Shown: positions 44,483-53,716 of the stretch, piece by piece | Numbering within the stretch: the stretch's first letter is position 1 | Layout of the letters: the number at the start of each line of letters is the position of its first letter | NCBI GenBank assembly: GCA_951812615.1 | Contig: CATOSU010000002.1 | Coordinates: 1,178,001 to 1,242,000, forward strand | Length of the DNA stretch: 64,000 nt | Source of the DNA: an uncultured Paracoccaceae bacterium | GTDB taxonomy: Bacteria; Pseudomonadota; Alphaproteobacteria; Rhodobacterales; Rhodobacteraceae | Reading direction: 5' to 3' | The notes under the pieces: model-generated | Database searches by the model: none | What the model saw: the letters and a program-made list of their open reading frames with translations, nothing else | Told to the model about the DNA's origin: nothing | Position numbers and translations under genes: made by a program

Positions 44483-44680
44483 CGAGGGGCCAGCCCCTCG
44501 CGCTCCCCGGGATATTTTCAGCAAGAGGAAGAGGGGGCGCAAAGCTGCAACCCCCTCGACAGAAGAGAACCCTCTTCCCCTTGCACGGTCATCGGCGTCC
44601 CCGCCTGTACCGTACCCTCAAACTAGCGGATCAACCTTAATGCTCTGTTACTTCCTCTTGCTCCAAATATCCCCGCCGGA
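44483..44680. repeat. Dispersed repeat copy 2 and an inverted partial copy
   Basis: A GAGGGGC-CA-GCCCCTC hairpin and CTCCCCGGGATATTTTCAGC with AAGAGGAAGA (44483-44532) repeat the layout of 31771-31833. The segment 44651-44680, read on the minus strand, gives GGGGATATTTGGAGCAAGAG GAAG, so the two face each other across about 120 bp. The 265-bp gap between the acyl-CoA dehydrogenase and synthetase genes holds nothing else I recognise. Confidence 0.65.
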
Positions 44681-44712
44681 GGCAAGACATCTTTTTTTCC
44701 ACAGAGGCCTCC

Positions 44713-46737
44713 ATGCGTGACCTCAGCAGATTACTGAGCCCGCGCTCCATCGCCGTAATTGGCGGCGGCGCCTGGTGTGCCTCGATCATCGGGGCGGCAC
44801 GACGGATCGGCTATGATGGCGAGATCTTTCCGGTGCATCCGGCGGGCAAGGAGATAGCCGGAATTCAGCCTCTAAAAAGGCTGGAAGATCGCGACGGCCC
44901 CATCGACGCGGCCTTTGTCGGTATCAACCGCAATGCCACCATAGAGGCGGTCGAGGTTCTACGCGGTCTGGGCGGGGGTGGCGCGGTCTGTTTTGCCTCC
45001 GGGTTTTCCGAGGCGCAGGCGGAACTGTCGGACGGCGGCGACCTGCAGGCGCAACTGATTGCTGCCGCGGGCAACATGCCGATCCTGGGGCCGAATTGCT
45101 ATGGCTTCGTCAATGCTCTGGACAGGGTCGCAATCTGGCCGGACCAGCACGGGATGCGGCCGGTGGACAGCGGTGTCGCGATCCTGACCCAGAGTTCGAA
45201 CATTGCGATCAACCTGACCATGCAGCAAAGGGCGCTGCCGATTGCGTATATGGTGACCTGCGGGAACATGGCGCAGACAGATCAGGCACAGATTGCGCTG
45301 TCGCTGCTGAATGATCCGCGGGTGACCGCGATCGGTGTCCATATCGAGGGGTTCACCAACCTGCGCGCGTGGGAGCGTCTGGCGCGGGCGGCGCATGAGA
45401 AGGGCGTGGCGCTGATTGCGCTGAAGGTCGGAAAAACCGAGCACGCACAGGTGGCGACGGTATCGCATACGGCATCGATGGCCGGCGGGTATGCCGGCGC
45501 CGGCGCGTTGCTGCGGCGGTTGGGCGCCGCCCAGGTCGAGGATCTGCCGAGCTTTCTGGAGGCGCTGAAGCTGGCGCATCACGGGGTGCGGATGGACCGG
45601 GGCACGATCGCGGGGATCAGTTGTTCGGGCGGTGAGGCGAGCCTGATTGCGGATACGGCAGAGGGGACCGGGCTGACGTTTCCGCCGCTTTCGCCGGTGC
45701 AAAATGAGGCTCTGCGAAAGGCTTTGGGGCCCAAGGTGGCGCTGAACAACCCGATTGACTACCACACGTATATCTGGCGCGACACGGCGGCGATGACGGA
45801 CACGTTTGCCGGACTGTCCGGGCCGGACACGGACCTGTCCATCCTGATCACGGATTACCCGGTTACGGACGGTACCGACTGGGAATGCGCGACCGCGGCG
45901 GTCACCGCCGCCCGGGCGCGCACCGGGCGGGCCTACGCCGTTGCCGCGACCCTGCCGGAACTGATGCCGCCGGATATGGCCGAGCGCCTGAGCGGGGCCG
46001 GAATTGTCCCGCTGAGCGGGTTGAGGGATGCGATCAGCGCGCTGGCCGCGCTGGCGGCGCGGCAGGTTCCCGTGCCGGAGCCAGTGCTGTTGCCGGGCGA
46101 GGAACGGGAGACGCGCCTGTTGGACGAGCCCCGGGCAAAAGCGGCGCTGGCGGCCTGTGGTGTGCGGGTGCCGGGATTCAAAACAGTGTCTACACCGGAC
46201 GAAGCGGGGCGGGCGGCCGCCGGGCATTCGGGGCCGGTGGCGCTGAAAGGTCTGGGGCTGGCGCATAAATCGGAGCATGGCGCCGTGCGGGTGGGGCTGC
46301 AGCCGGAACAGGTGGCCGAGGCGGCCATGGAGATCGGCACGGACGGGTTTCTGGTCGAGGAAATGATCTGTGACGGGGTTGCGGAAGTGTTGGTGGGCGT
46401 GACGCGCGATCCGGCGCATGGGTTCGTGTTGACACTGGCCGCGGGCGGCGTTCTGACCGAACTGATGCGCGACAGTGTTTCGATGCTGTTGCCGGTGACC
46501 GAACAAGGCGTAAAACAGGCTCTGAAAAGGCTGAATTGCTGGGCATTGCTGGCCGGGTACAGGGGAAAGCCGGCGGCGGATGTCGATGCGATCGTTGCGG
46601 CGGTGCTGGCGGTTCAGAGCTATGTCACGCTCAAGGCCGAGGCCGTGGAAGAGGTTGAGATCAACCCGTTGATCTGCACGCCATCCGGGGCCGTGGCCGT
46701 CGATGCCCTGATACGCACAGCGGAGGAAATCGCATGA
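44713..46737 (+). CDS. Acetate--CoA ligase (ADP-forming) family protein
   Basis: A 674-residue acyl-CoA synthetase of the NDP-forming type. The N-terminal CoA-binding Rossmann domain (SIAVIGGGAWCASIIG) is followed by succinyl-CoA-ligase-like domains with the phospho-histidine motif SHTASMAGG. A C-terminal ATP-grasp domain contains VEEMICDGVAEVLVGVTRD and EEVEINPL. It activates a carboxylate; the substrate is not known. The stop overlaps the PfpI gene by 4 bp. Same operon as the acyl-CoA dehydrogenase and hydratase. Confidence 0.9.
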   Translation: MRDLSRLLSPRSIAVIGGGAWCASIIGAARRIGYDGEIFPVHPAGKEIAGIQPLKRLEDRDGPIDAAFVGINRNATIEAVEVLRGLGGGGAVCFASGFSEAQAELSDGGDLQAQLIAAAGNMPILGPNCYGFVNALDRVAIWPDQHGMRPVDSGVAILTQSSNIAINLTMQQRALPIAYMVTCGNMAQTDQAQIALSLLNDPRVTAIGVHIEGFTNLRAWERLARAAHEKGVALIALKVGKTEHAQVATVSHTASMAGGYAGAGALLRRLGAAQVEDLPSFLEALKLAHHGVRMDRGTIAGISCSGGEASLIADTAEGTGLTFPPLSPVQNEALRKALGPKVALNNPIDYHTYIWRDTAAMTDTFAGLSGPDTDLSILITDYPVTDGTDWECATAAVTAARARTGRAYAVAATLPELMPPDMAERLSGAGIVPLSGLRDAISALAALAARQVPVPEPVLLPGEERETRLLDEPRAKAALAACGVRVPGFKTVSTPDEAGRAAAGHSGPVALKGLGLAHKSEHGAVRVGLQPEQVAEAAMEIGTDGFLVEEMICDGVAEVLVGVTRDPAHGFVLTLAAGGVLTELMRDSVSMLLPVTEQGVKQALKRLNCWALLAGYRGKPAADVDAIVAAVLAVQSYVTLKAEAVEEVEINPLICTPSGAVAVDALIRTAEEIA

Positions 46738-47339
46738 CACGTATTATCGCGGCGGTCCTGTTCCCGGATTTCGAGATGCTGGACCTGTACGGGCCGCTTG
46801 AGTTGTTTTCCTTTTTCCGGGACGAGTTTGAAATCCGGACCGTTGCCCTGCAGGCCGGACCGGTGAAGGCGTCCGGCGGGCCCGAGACCGTGGCGCAGGA
46901 TGGGATGGGCGGTGGTGGAGATTACGACATCCTGCTGGTTCCCGGTGGGATGGGGACGCGCAACGTACATTCCGACAAGGCATTCCTGAGCTGGCTTGCG
47001 ACCCGGGCGGATAAGGCCGAGATTGTCACATCTGTTTGTACAGGGTCGCTTTTGCTGGCCCGCGCCGGTGTGCTGGACGGTCGGAAGGCGACGACGAACA
47101 AGCTGGCTTTCGACTGGGTCGCGGAGCAGGCGGAAACGGTGGACTGGCAGCGCAGCGCCCGTTGGGTGCGGGACGGGAACATATTTACCTCGTCGGGGGT
47201 TTCGGCGGGGATGGACATGGCGCTGGCGGTGATCGAGGACTGTCTGGATGCCGGGGCGGCCGAAAACGCGGCGAAATGGGCCGAGTACATCCGCAACCCC
47301 GATCCTGAAAATGATCCGTTCGCGGTGATGGAGGACTGA
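46734..47339 (+). CDS. DJ-1/PfpI family protein
   Basis: A 201-residue class I glutamine-amidotransferase-like protein with the nucleophile elbow VCTGSLLLA (Cys102) and LLVPGGMG. Relatives include isonitrile hydratase and regulator-like proteins. The role in this operon is unknown. It overlaps the synthetase stop and is followed one base later by the hydratase gene. Confidence 0.88.
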   Translation: MTRIIAAVLFPDFEMLDLYGPLELFSFFRDEFEIRTVALQAGPVKASGGPETVAQDGMGGGGDYDILLVPGGMGTRNVHSDKAFLSWLATRADKAEIVTSVCTGSLLLARAGVLDGRKATTNKLAFDWVAEQAETVDWQRSARWVRDGNIFTSSGVSAGMDMALAVIEDCLDAGAAENAAKWAEYIRNPDPENDPFAVMED

Positions 47340-47340
47340 A

Positions 47341-48129
47341 ATGACAGACGACAACCCGGTGAAAACAAAACGCGATGGCGCGGTTCTGGAAGTGACGCTG
47401 GACCGGCCCAAGGCGAATGCAATCGATTTGATGACCAGCCGGACGATGGGCGAGGCGTTCCGCGAGTTTCGCGATGATCCGGAGTTGCGCGTGGCGATCC
47501 TGACCGGCGGGGGTGACAGGTTTTTCTGCCCCGGCTGGGATCTGAAGGCCGCCGCTGACGGGGATGCTGTTGACGGCGACTATGGCGTCGGCGGTTTCGG
47601 CGGGCTGCAGGAAATGCGGGACATGAACAAGCCGGTGATCGCCGCCGTCAACGGGATTGCCTGCGGTGGCGGGCTGGAACTGGCGATGAGCGCGGACATG
47701 ATACTGGCCGCCGATCACGCCACGTTTGCCCTGCCGGAAATCCGGTCCGGCACGGTTGCCGATGCCGCCAGCGTGAAGCTGCCGAAGCGCATTCCGTATC
47801 ACATCGCAATGGAACTGCTTCTCACCGGGCGGTGGTTCGATGTCGAAGAGGCGCATCGGTGGGGGCTGGTGAACGAGATCCTCCCGGCGGATGGGTTGAT
47901 GGACCGGGCGCGGGAACTGGCCCGGCTTCTGGCCAGTGGTCCGCCGCTGGTCTATGCCGCGATCAAGGAGATCGTGCGCGACGCAGAGGATGCCAAGTTT
48001 CAGGACACGATGAACCGGATCACCAAGCGGCAATTGCCAACTGTCGATATCCTGTATGACAGCGAGGACCAGTTGGAAGGCGCGCGGGCGTTCGCTGAAA
48101 AGCGGGATCCGGTCTGGAAAGGCAGATAG
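47341..48129 (+). CDS. Enoyl-CoA hydratase family protein, CaiD-like
   Basis: A 262-residue crotonase. FFCPGWDLKA and the oxyanion/catalytic region CGGGLELAMSADMILA resemble carnitinyl-CoA dehydratase (CaiD) more than generic enoyl-CoA hydratases. It starts one base after the PfpI stop. With the acyl-CoA dehydrogenase and synthetase it could convert carnitine- or gamma-butyrobetaine-like acids through CoA esters (inference). Last gene of the series; a GGGCCC pair follows the stop. Confidence 0.85.
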   Translation: MTDDNPVKTKRDGAVLEVTLDRPKANAIDLMTSRTMGEAFREFRDDPELRVAILTGGGDRFFCPGWDLKAAADGDAVDGDYGVGGFGGLQEMRDMNKPVIAAVNGIACGGGLELAMSADMILAADHATFALPEIRSGTVADAASVKLPKRIPYHIAMELLLTGRWFDVEEAHRWGLVNEILPADGLMDRARELARLLASGPPLVYAAIKEIVRDAEDAKFQDTMNRITKRQLPTVDILYDSEDQLEGARAFAEKRDPVWKGR

Positions 48130-48169
48130 GGCCCTTTATTGTGGGCCCATGTGGATTACCTAAACATCC

Positions 48170-49312
48170 ATGACCAAGGATGTACGCCCCGACTGGAACG
48201 CCATAGCAGTGATACAATGGCTCATGCGTGAAGGCCGTCTTTTGCCCGATCGCAACGCGATGATCACGGGGTTGGGCGAGCGGTTGGCGGCGGAGGGTGC
48301 ACCGATCTGCCGGGTGCGCCTGTCGATGCGGACGCTGCATCCGCTGGTGCGGGTCGTGAGCGTGACGTGGGAGGCGGAAACCGGTGTTATTCCGGTGATC
48401 GAGGCGCGGCACGGGTTCGAAAGCAACCCGACATTTGTCGGCAGCCCGATCGAAATCATAACCAGGACGCAGGCGCCGTATCGCAAGCGGCTGGAAGAGC
48501 CGTTGGGGCCGGATGACCCGGCGATGCTGACGGAGTTGAAAGAAAAAGGTCTGACCGACTATTTCGGGCGGCGGCTGCGGTTTTCTTCGGGAACGCCGGC
48601 GATTTTCATCGTCAACAGCGCAACACCGGGGGGGTTCACCGATGCAGATATCGACAAGATCAACCTGATTGCCGGGGCGCTGTCGCCGGTGGTCGAGGTG
48701 TTCGATGCCCGGCAGGTCGCGGTTGCCGTAGCCGAAGCCTATCTGGGGCCGCGAACGGGACGTCAGGTGCTGGACGGGCAGATCACCCGGGGGGACATCG
48801 ACACGATCGAGGCTGCGATTCTGATCAGCGATATTCGCGGATGGACCCGCATCAACCGGGAAATGGCGCCGGAGGAGGCTGTTGCGCTGGCCAACCGGTA
48901 TTTTGACGGGATCGCGGCAGCCGTTGACGCGCATGGTGGCGAAATCCTGAAATTTCTTGGTGACGGGGTGTTGGCGATTTTTCCCGGAGATGCGGAAACA
49001 GCCTGTAACCGGGCGCTGGCAGCCGCGCGGATGGCACAGGATGCGGCTGACGGCATCGATTTTGGGATCGGGCTGCATTTCGGTCAGGTGATGTATGGCA
49101 ATGTGGGATCGGTGGAACGGATTGATTTCACCGTGCTGGGTCAGGCGGTGAACCTTGCCGCCCGGATCGAGGGCCAGTGCGCGGAGCTGGAAGAACCTGT
49201 TCTGTACTCGGACACGTTCGCCCGGGCGGTTTCGAGTGACAGTCGAGAGGTGGCCCGCAGGATGCTCAAAGGGTTTGACGAAGAAACGGTGATCCGGGGA
49301 CCGGCGATGTGA
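48170..49312 (+). CDS. Adenylate/guanylate cyclase domain-containing protein
   Basis: 380 residues. An N-terminal sensor-like region (1-195) is followed by a class III nucleotidyl cyclase domain. That domain has the metal-binding aspartates in ILISDIRGWT and GDGVLAIFP, and FGQVMYGNVGS and LGQAVNLAARIE further on. No membrane segment, so it is cytoplasmic. Whether it makes cAMP or cGMP is not clear from the visible residues. The weak spot is the start: the ATG at 48170 lacks a strong ribosome site. Confidence 0.88.
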   Translation: MTKDVRPDWNAIAVIQWLMREGRLLPDRNAMITGLGERLAAEGAPICRVRLSMRTLHPLVRVVSVTWEAETGVIPVIEARHGFESNPTFVGSPIEIITRTQAPYRKRLEEPLGPDDPAMLTELKEKGLTDYFGRRLRFSSGTPAIFIVNSATPGGFTDADIDKINLIAGALSPVVEVFDARQVAVAVAEAYLGPRTGRQVLDGQITRGDIDTIEAAILISDIRGWTRINREMAPEEAVALANRYFDGIAAAVDAHGGEILKFLGDGVLAIFPGDAETACNRALAAARMAQDAADGIDFGIGLHFGQVMYGNVGSVERIDFTVLGQAVNLAARIEGQCAELEEPVLYSDTFARAVSSDSREVARRMLKGFDEETVIRGPAM

Positions 49313-49333
49313 TGTCCCGCGGTTGCGGCGGGT

Positions 49334-49963
49334 TCAGCCTTTCTGAAACAGCGCGATAAACGCGGTGTCGTCGCGGTGTTCGTCCTTGGATTGTTCGCCG
49401 TAAATGCGGGTTTCCGGCAGTTTCAGATCGCTGATCCTGTCGCCCAGCGCGGCGAGCTTGGCTTCGAAACCCTGCGAAACAAAGTGCTGGGAATTGATTG
49501 AGATCGCGAACTGTGCCCCCGGTCGGGCCACGCGCAACAATTCGTCCAGCGCCTCGGGACCGACATGACCATGAGTGAACGTGCCGGAACTGACGATGCC
49601 GGCATAGCTGTCGCGGCTGACCGGCAGCCCTTCCAGAATGTCGGCGGCAAAGAGATCGCGGTAAACATCCTTGCGTTCGGCCATGTTCAGCATTTCGGCA
49701 CTGATATCGGTCGCGTCCACCGGGCCGGCGCCCAGATTGGCCAGAACTTCGCCGGCCAGCCCTGTTCCCGCCCCCACGTCCAGAACCGGACCCTGACCTC
49801 CGGCATCGACAAATGCGCGCGCTGTGTGCAGGTGAAGCTGATAGTCGTGTTCAGCGACAAAACCCGCATCGTACGTATCCGCCCAATCGGCGTAGAGCCG
49901 GCGGCTGTCATCCGGGTTTTTCAGCTTGTATGCTGCGTTCAGGCTGGGATCGTCCTGGGTCAT
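49334..49963 (-). CDS. Class I SAM-dependent methyltransferase
   Basis: A 209-residue Rossmann methyltransferase with SAM motif I VLDVGAGTGLAGE (about 60-72) and ATDISAEMLNMA. The substrate is unknown; relatives include ubiquinone- and Williams-Beuren-type methyltransferases. Convergent with the cyclase gene. It is downstream of paaE on the same strand, 31 bp away, so it may be read through from the paa operon. Confidence 0.85.
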   Translation of the reverse strand: MTQDDPSLNAAYKLKNPDDSRRLYADWADTYDAGFVAEHDYQLHLHTARAFVDAGGQGPVLDVGAGTGLAGEVLANLGAGPVDATDISAEMLNMAERKDVYRDLFAADILEGLPVSRDSYAGIVSSGTFTHGHVGPEALDELLRVARPGAQFAISINSQHFVSQGFEAKLAALGDRISDLKLPETRIYGEQSKDEHRDDTAFIALFQKG

Positions 49964-49994
49964 ACCTGATTTAGGGCCGCTGCGGGCCTAAAAA

Positions 49995-51044
49995 TCAAGC
50001 GGCATCGAAGTCCAGAACGAGATTTTCGCTGGTTGGACGTGTCTGACAGGCGAGTGTGAAGCCTGCTTCGAGTTCCCACGGTTCCAGTGAATAGTTCATT
50101 GCCATCTCAGTGCTGCCCTCGGAAACCTTGCACCGGCAGGTACAGCACATCCCGCCTTTGCAGGAGAACGGCAATTCCAGACCCTGCCGGGCTGCCGCGT
50201 CAATAACGCTGTCATCCTGCGCTTCGAACCGGAACTCGCGCCGTGTTCCGTCGAGATAAACCGAAACGGCGACACCCTGCGCCGCGGCGGCCTCTGCGGC
50301 TGCGGATTTGGGCTGTCGCGGGGCTTCGCCATCCATGTAGAACCGCTCGAAATGCACGCGCGCAGGGTCGATGCCGCGACCACCCAGCGTTTTGGCAACG
50401 TCGTCGATCATCGCGCCGGGCCCGCACAAGAAGATGCCGTCGGCTCCGGACAGGTCGACCGCGCCGGCATTGGCCAGCGCCGTGATCTTGTCGCCGGTGA
50501 TGCGGCCATTCAGCAATTCGACATCCTGTGCCTCGCGGCTGAGAATATGGATCTGGGTGAAGCGGTTCAGGTACCGGTCCTTGAGCGCATCCAGCGTGTC
50601 CCGGAACATGATCGTGGCCGTGCGCTGATTGCCGTAGACCAGCGTCACGTTGGCGCCGCGCGCCAGCGCGTCACCGGCAATCGCGATCATCGGGGTGATG
50701 CCGGACCCGGCGGCGATCAGAACGATGTTTTCTTCACCCACACAGGTGAACCGCCCCTCCGGCGGCATGACGGAAACCGTATCGCCCGGCTTCAGATTCT
50801 GGGCGTAGGTCGAAAAAACGCCGTCCTCGACGCGCTTGACGCCAACGCACAGCTTTTCGCCCGGCAGCGACGCGATGGAGTAATTCCGGCGGATATCTTC
50901 GCCGTCAACATCTGCGCGCAGCGTCAGGTACTGGCCCGGTTTGAACGCGTAGTCGGCGGCCACGGGTGCGGGAAGATCGAAGGTCAGAACGACACTGTCC
51001 GGCGTTTCGGCCCGGACGTCGGAAATGGTCAGGTCGTGGAACAT
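49995..51044 (-). CDS. paaE: 1,2-phenylacetyl-CoA epoxidase subunit PaaE (reductase)
   Basis: Transfers electrons from NADPH through FAD and a 2Fe-2S cluster to the PaaA di-iron site. At 349 residues it has an FNR-like FAD/NAD module (RRNYSIAS, GSGITPMIAIAG) and a C-terminal plant-type ferredoxin domain with CKGGMCCTCRCK and a distant LACQ. The frame is open 14 codons upstream, but MFHDLTISDV at 51044 is the natural start. Fifth gene of paaABCDE. Being a similar kind of reductase, it might also serve BoxB in the absence of boxA (speculation). Confidence 0.94.
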   Translation of the reverse strand: MFHDLTISDVRAETPDSVVLTFDLPAPVAADYAFKPGQYLTLRADVDGEDIRRNYSIASLPGEKLCVGVKRVEDGVFSTYAQNLKPGDTVSVMPPEGRFTCVGEENIVLIAAGSGITPMIAIAGDALARGANVTLVYGNQRTATIMFRDTLDALKDRYLNRFTQIHILSREAQDVELLNGRITGDKITALANAGAVDLSGADGIFLCGPGAMIDDVAKTLGGRGIDPARVHFERFYMDGEAPRQPKSAAAEAAAAQGVAVSVYLDGTRREFRFEAQDDSVIDAAARQGLELPFSCKGGMCCTCRCKVSEGSTEMAMNYSLEPWELEAGFTLACQTRPTSENLVLDFDAA

Positions 51045-51051
51045 GGGCGCC

Positions 51052-51546
51052 TCAGATGCATTTGAAATAGTCGAAGGGTTCGGCACAGGCGGTACAGCGG
51101 TATTGTGCCTTGCAGGCTGTTGAGCCGAATTCGGAGATCTTTTCGGTCGCGCGGCTGCCGCAGCGCGGGCAGGTCACCGAGGTTTCGCCGAAAAGGGCGA
51201 GCTTGGAGGTGCTGCCCTCGGGCGGGGCGATGCCGTAGGCCCGCAATTTTTCCCGGCCCTCGTCGGTGATCCAGTCGGTGGTCCAGGCCGGGCTGAGTAC
51301 CCGGTTGATCCGCACGTCGAAACCGGCGTCGCGCAGGGCGGCTTCTATTGCGAGCTCAATGGCCAGCGTCGCGGGACAGCCCGAATAGGTTGGCGTTACA
51401 TCGGCCACGGCGACGCCGTCTTCCAGCCTCACGTCGCGCAGGATGCCCAGTTCGGCCACGTTGATACAGGGCACCTCGGGGTCCGGGACGCGGGCGGCCG
51501 CATCCCAGGCGCGGCGCGCCTCGGTTGTTTCGGATTGCGCTACCAC
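51052..51546 (-). CDS. paaD: PaaD, phenylacetyl-CoA epoxidase maturation protein
   Basis: A 164-residue DUF59-type protein required for making the active epoxidase, probably by Fe-S handling. The N-terminal DUF59 domain has VPDPEVPCINVAELGI. A C-terminal zinc-like region (CPRCGS, ACKAQYRCTACAEPFDYFKC) is typical of PaaD. The GTG at 51546 overlaps the end of paaC. Eight bases separate its stop from the paaE start. Confidence 0.92.
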   Translation of the reverse strand: MVAQSETTEARRAWDAAARVPDPEVPCINVAELGILRDVRLEDGVAVADVTPTYSGCPATLAIELAIEAALRDAGFDVRINRVLSPAWTTDWITDEGREKLRAYGIAPPEGSTSKLALFGETSVTCPRCGSRATEKISEFGSTACKAQYRCTACAEPFDYFKCI

Positions 51547-52274
51547 GTTGCCCCCGGGTGGGCGCGGTGGGTGGATTGCATAACGGCCAGCATATGACCC
51601 AGATCCTCGCCGTGGACGCCATTGCGGCCGCCGGTTTGCGGGTGCGGGATCACCGGACGGCTCAGCCCGGCTTCGCCGAAGATATGGTCAATGGTCGCTT
51701 CCCATGCCGGGCGCAGGGCGGCCCGGTCCGGCAGAACGTCCACGTCTGCGGCGCTTCCGGCTTCGAACAGTTCGTCGGTATAAAGGTGCAGGTTCTCGAC
51801 CGCTTCGGCCATGCGCCGGGCGCTTTCCCCGGTGCCGTCGCCCAGCCGGATCACCCATTCTCCGGCGTGGCGGATGTGATAGGCCATTTCCTTGACGGCC
51901 TTGCCGGCAACACCGCGGATGGTTTCATCGGCGCTGTCGGCAGCGGCGGTCCAATAGGGTTCCATGAAGGCGGCAAAATAGAGCTGACGCAGCATCGTTT
52001 GCGCGAAATCGCCGTTGCGGCGTTCGACCAGCAGGCAATTGCGGTATTCCCGCTCTCCACGCAGGTAGGCGAGATCATCCTCGCCCCGGCCCTGTCCTTC
52101 GACCTTGCCGGCATATTCATAGAGCGTCCGCGCCGTCCCGATCAGGTCCAGCGCCATGTTCGGCATGGCCAGATCTTCTTCCAGCATCGGGGCGTGGCCG
52201 CACCATTCGCTGACCCGGTGGCCAAGAACCACGTGATCATCGGCCAGTTCCAGAAGCGCTTCGAACAGCGGCAT
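51540..52274 (-). CDS. paaC: 1,2-phenylacetyl-CoA epoxidase subunit PaaC
   Basis: Structural ferritin-like subunit that stabilises PaaA. 244 residues, beginning MPLFEALLELADDHVVLGHRV, with MALDLIGTARTLYEYAG. The catalytic ligands are partly lost, as is normal for PaaC. The ATG at 52274 overlaps the paaB stop (TGATG). Confidence 0.94.
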   Translation of the reverse strand: MPLFEALLELADDHVVLGHRVSEWCGHAPMLEEDLAMPNMALDLIGTARTLYEYAGKVEGQGRGEDDLAYLRGEREYRNCLLVERRNGDFAQTMLRQLYFAAFMEPYWTAAADSADETIRGVAGKAVKEMAYHIRHAGEWVIRLGDGTGESARRMAEAVENLHLYTDELFEAGSAADVDVLPDRAALRPAWEATIDHIFGEAGLSRPVIPHPQTGGRNGVHGEDLGHMLAVMQSTHRAHPGATW

Positions 52275-52555
52275 CACATATTCCCCACTTCTTCGGGGAT
52301 TTCGTAGAATGTCGGGTGGCGATAGATCTTCTCACCCGGTTCAAAGTTTTCACCCGCCTGGTCGGGATCCGATGCGGTGATTGCCGAAGACAACACCACC
52401 CAGATCGAATTGCCCTCGCCGCGGCGGGTATAGACATCCCGCGCCGCCTGCAGCGCCATCACTTCGTCGGCGGCGTGAATCGATCCGCAATGCTTGTGGC
52501 TCAGCCCGTTCCGCGGGCGGATGAACACTTCCCAAAGGGGCATTTCATTGGCCAT
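52274..52555 (-). CDS. paaB: 1,2-phenylacetyl-CoA epoxidase subunit PaaB
   Basis: Small subunit bridging the PaaAC heterodimers. From the ATG at 52555 it is 93 residues (MANEMPLWEVFIRPRNGLSH, with VYTRRGEGNSIWVV). That ATG is preferred because AAGGAG lies just upstream within the open frame that begins at 52570. Its stop overlaps the paaC start. Confidence 0.94.
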   Translation of the reverse strand: MANEMPLWEVFIRPRNGLSHKHCGSIHAADEVMALQAARDVYTRRGEGNSIWVVLSSAITASDPDQAGENFEPGEKIYRHPTFYEIPEEVGNM

Positions 52556-52631
52556 GCCCGGCTCCTTCATGTTGGTTCAAAAATTCCCGGTGACGCGTGC
52601 GACCGCGCCCCCCGGTTCGTGTCAGTGCAGA

Positions 52632-53615
52632 CTATTCCGCCGCTATCTTGCGGGCGCGACGCTTCTCGGCATGGGCCAGAGCCGCCTCGCGCACCCAGGC
52701 ACCGTCTTCCCACGCTTTGCGCCGGTCCCTGATGCGGTCGCGCGCCATCGGGCCATGCCCCTTGACCACGCGCCAGAATTCGTCCCAGTCGATCGGGCCG
52801 TGGTCATAGCCGCCCTTTTCCTCGTTCCACGTCAGGTCCGGGTCAGGCATTTTCAGCCCGATGAACTCGGCCTGCGGAACCGTGGCGTCGATGAATTTCT
52901 GCCGCAGTTCGTCGTTGGAGAAGCGTTTGATTTTCCACGCCATCGACTGATCCGAATGCTGGCTGTCGGCATCGTGCGGGCCGAACATCATGATGGACGG
53001 CCACCACCAGCGGTTCAGCGCGTCCTGCGCCATTTCCTTCTGCTCGGGCGTTCCCCCGGCCAGCTCCATCATGATCTCGTAACCCTGACGCTGGTGGAAG
53101 CTTTCCTCCTTGCAGACCCGGATCATCGCGCGGGCATAGGGGCCGAATGAACACCGGCACAGCGGGATCTGGTTCATGATCGCGGCGCCGTCCACCAGCC
53201 ATCCGATCGCGCCGATATCTGCCCATGTCAGCGTCGGGTAGTTGAAGATCGAGGAATACTTGGCCTTGCCGCTGTGCAGTTCCTCGGTCATTTCCTCGCG
53301 GCTGACACCCAGCGTTTCGGCAGCGGCATACAGATACAGCCCGTGGCCGCCTTCGTCCTGAACCTTGGCCAGCAGCGCGGCCTTGCGGCGCAGCGAGGGC
53401 GCCCGCGTAATCCAGTTGCCCTCCGGCAGCATACCGACGATTTCGGAATGCGCGTGCTGACCGATCTGACGGATCAGCGTGCGGCGGTAGCCCTCGGGCA
53501 TGGCATCGTTCGGTTCGATCTTTTCTTCTGCGTCAATCCGCTTCTGGAAGGCTTCCAGAAACTCCGGCGTTTCCCCGGTGCTTCCGTCAGCGCCGATCAG
53601 GCCCTGGCTATACAT
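52632..53615 (-). CDS. paaA: 1,2-phenylacetyl-CoA epoxidase subunit PaaA
   Basis: Catalytic di-iron subunit that epoxidises phenylacetyl-CoA. The 327-residue protein has the ferritin-like iron ligands in the segments [32 protein letters not shown] and [14 protein letters not shown] (ExxH). AGAGGAGG precedes the ATG. First gene of paaABCDE. A promoter and dyad lie directly upstream. Confidence 0.96.
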   Translation of the reverse strand: MYSQGLIGADGSTGETPEFLEAFQKRIDAEEKIEPNDAMPEGYRRTLIRQIGQHAHSEIVGMLPEGNWITRAPSLRRKAALLAKVQDEGGHGLYLYAAAETLGVSREEMTEELHSGKAKYSSIFNYPTLTWADIGAIGWLVDGAAIMNQIPLCRCSFGPYARAMIRVCKEESFHQRQGYEIMMELAGGTPEQKEMAQDALNRWWWPSIMMFGPHDADSQHSDQSMAWKIKRFSNDELRQKFIDATVPQAEFIGLKMPDPDLTWNEEKGGYDHGPIDWDEFWRVVKGHGPMARDRIRDRRKAWEDGAWVREAALAHAEKRRARKIAAE

Positions 53616-53637
53616 GGCTGTCCTCCTCTGTTGGCGA

Positions 53638-53681
53638 ACTATATGTTACGAAATTTCACACATCAACGATTTTTTGTAACA
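53638..53681 (-). promoter_or_regulatory. paa operon promoter with overlapping dyad
   Basis: On the minus strand, TTGATG (53666-53661), 17 bases and TATAGT (53643-53638) form a good sigma-70-type promoter 22 bp before the paaA ATG. TGTTACGAAA (53644-53653) and TTTTGTAACA (53672-53681) are 10-bp inverted arms (one mismatch, 18 apart) that straddle the -35 and spacer, as expected for a repressor operator. The regulator is not identified. Confidence 0.6.
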
Positions 53682-53716
53682 CTTGCGTCGCTGGTCAGAT
53701 GGTAACATGTAGAACC

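Noticed and set aside
44959-46740. 593-codon open frame antisense to the acyl-CoA synthetase
   Set aside because: Composition-driven shadow of a confidently identified gene.
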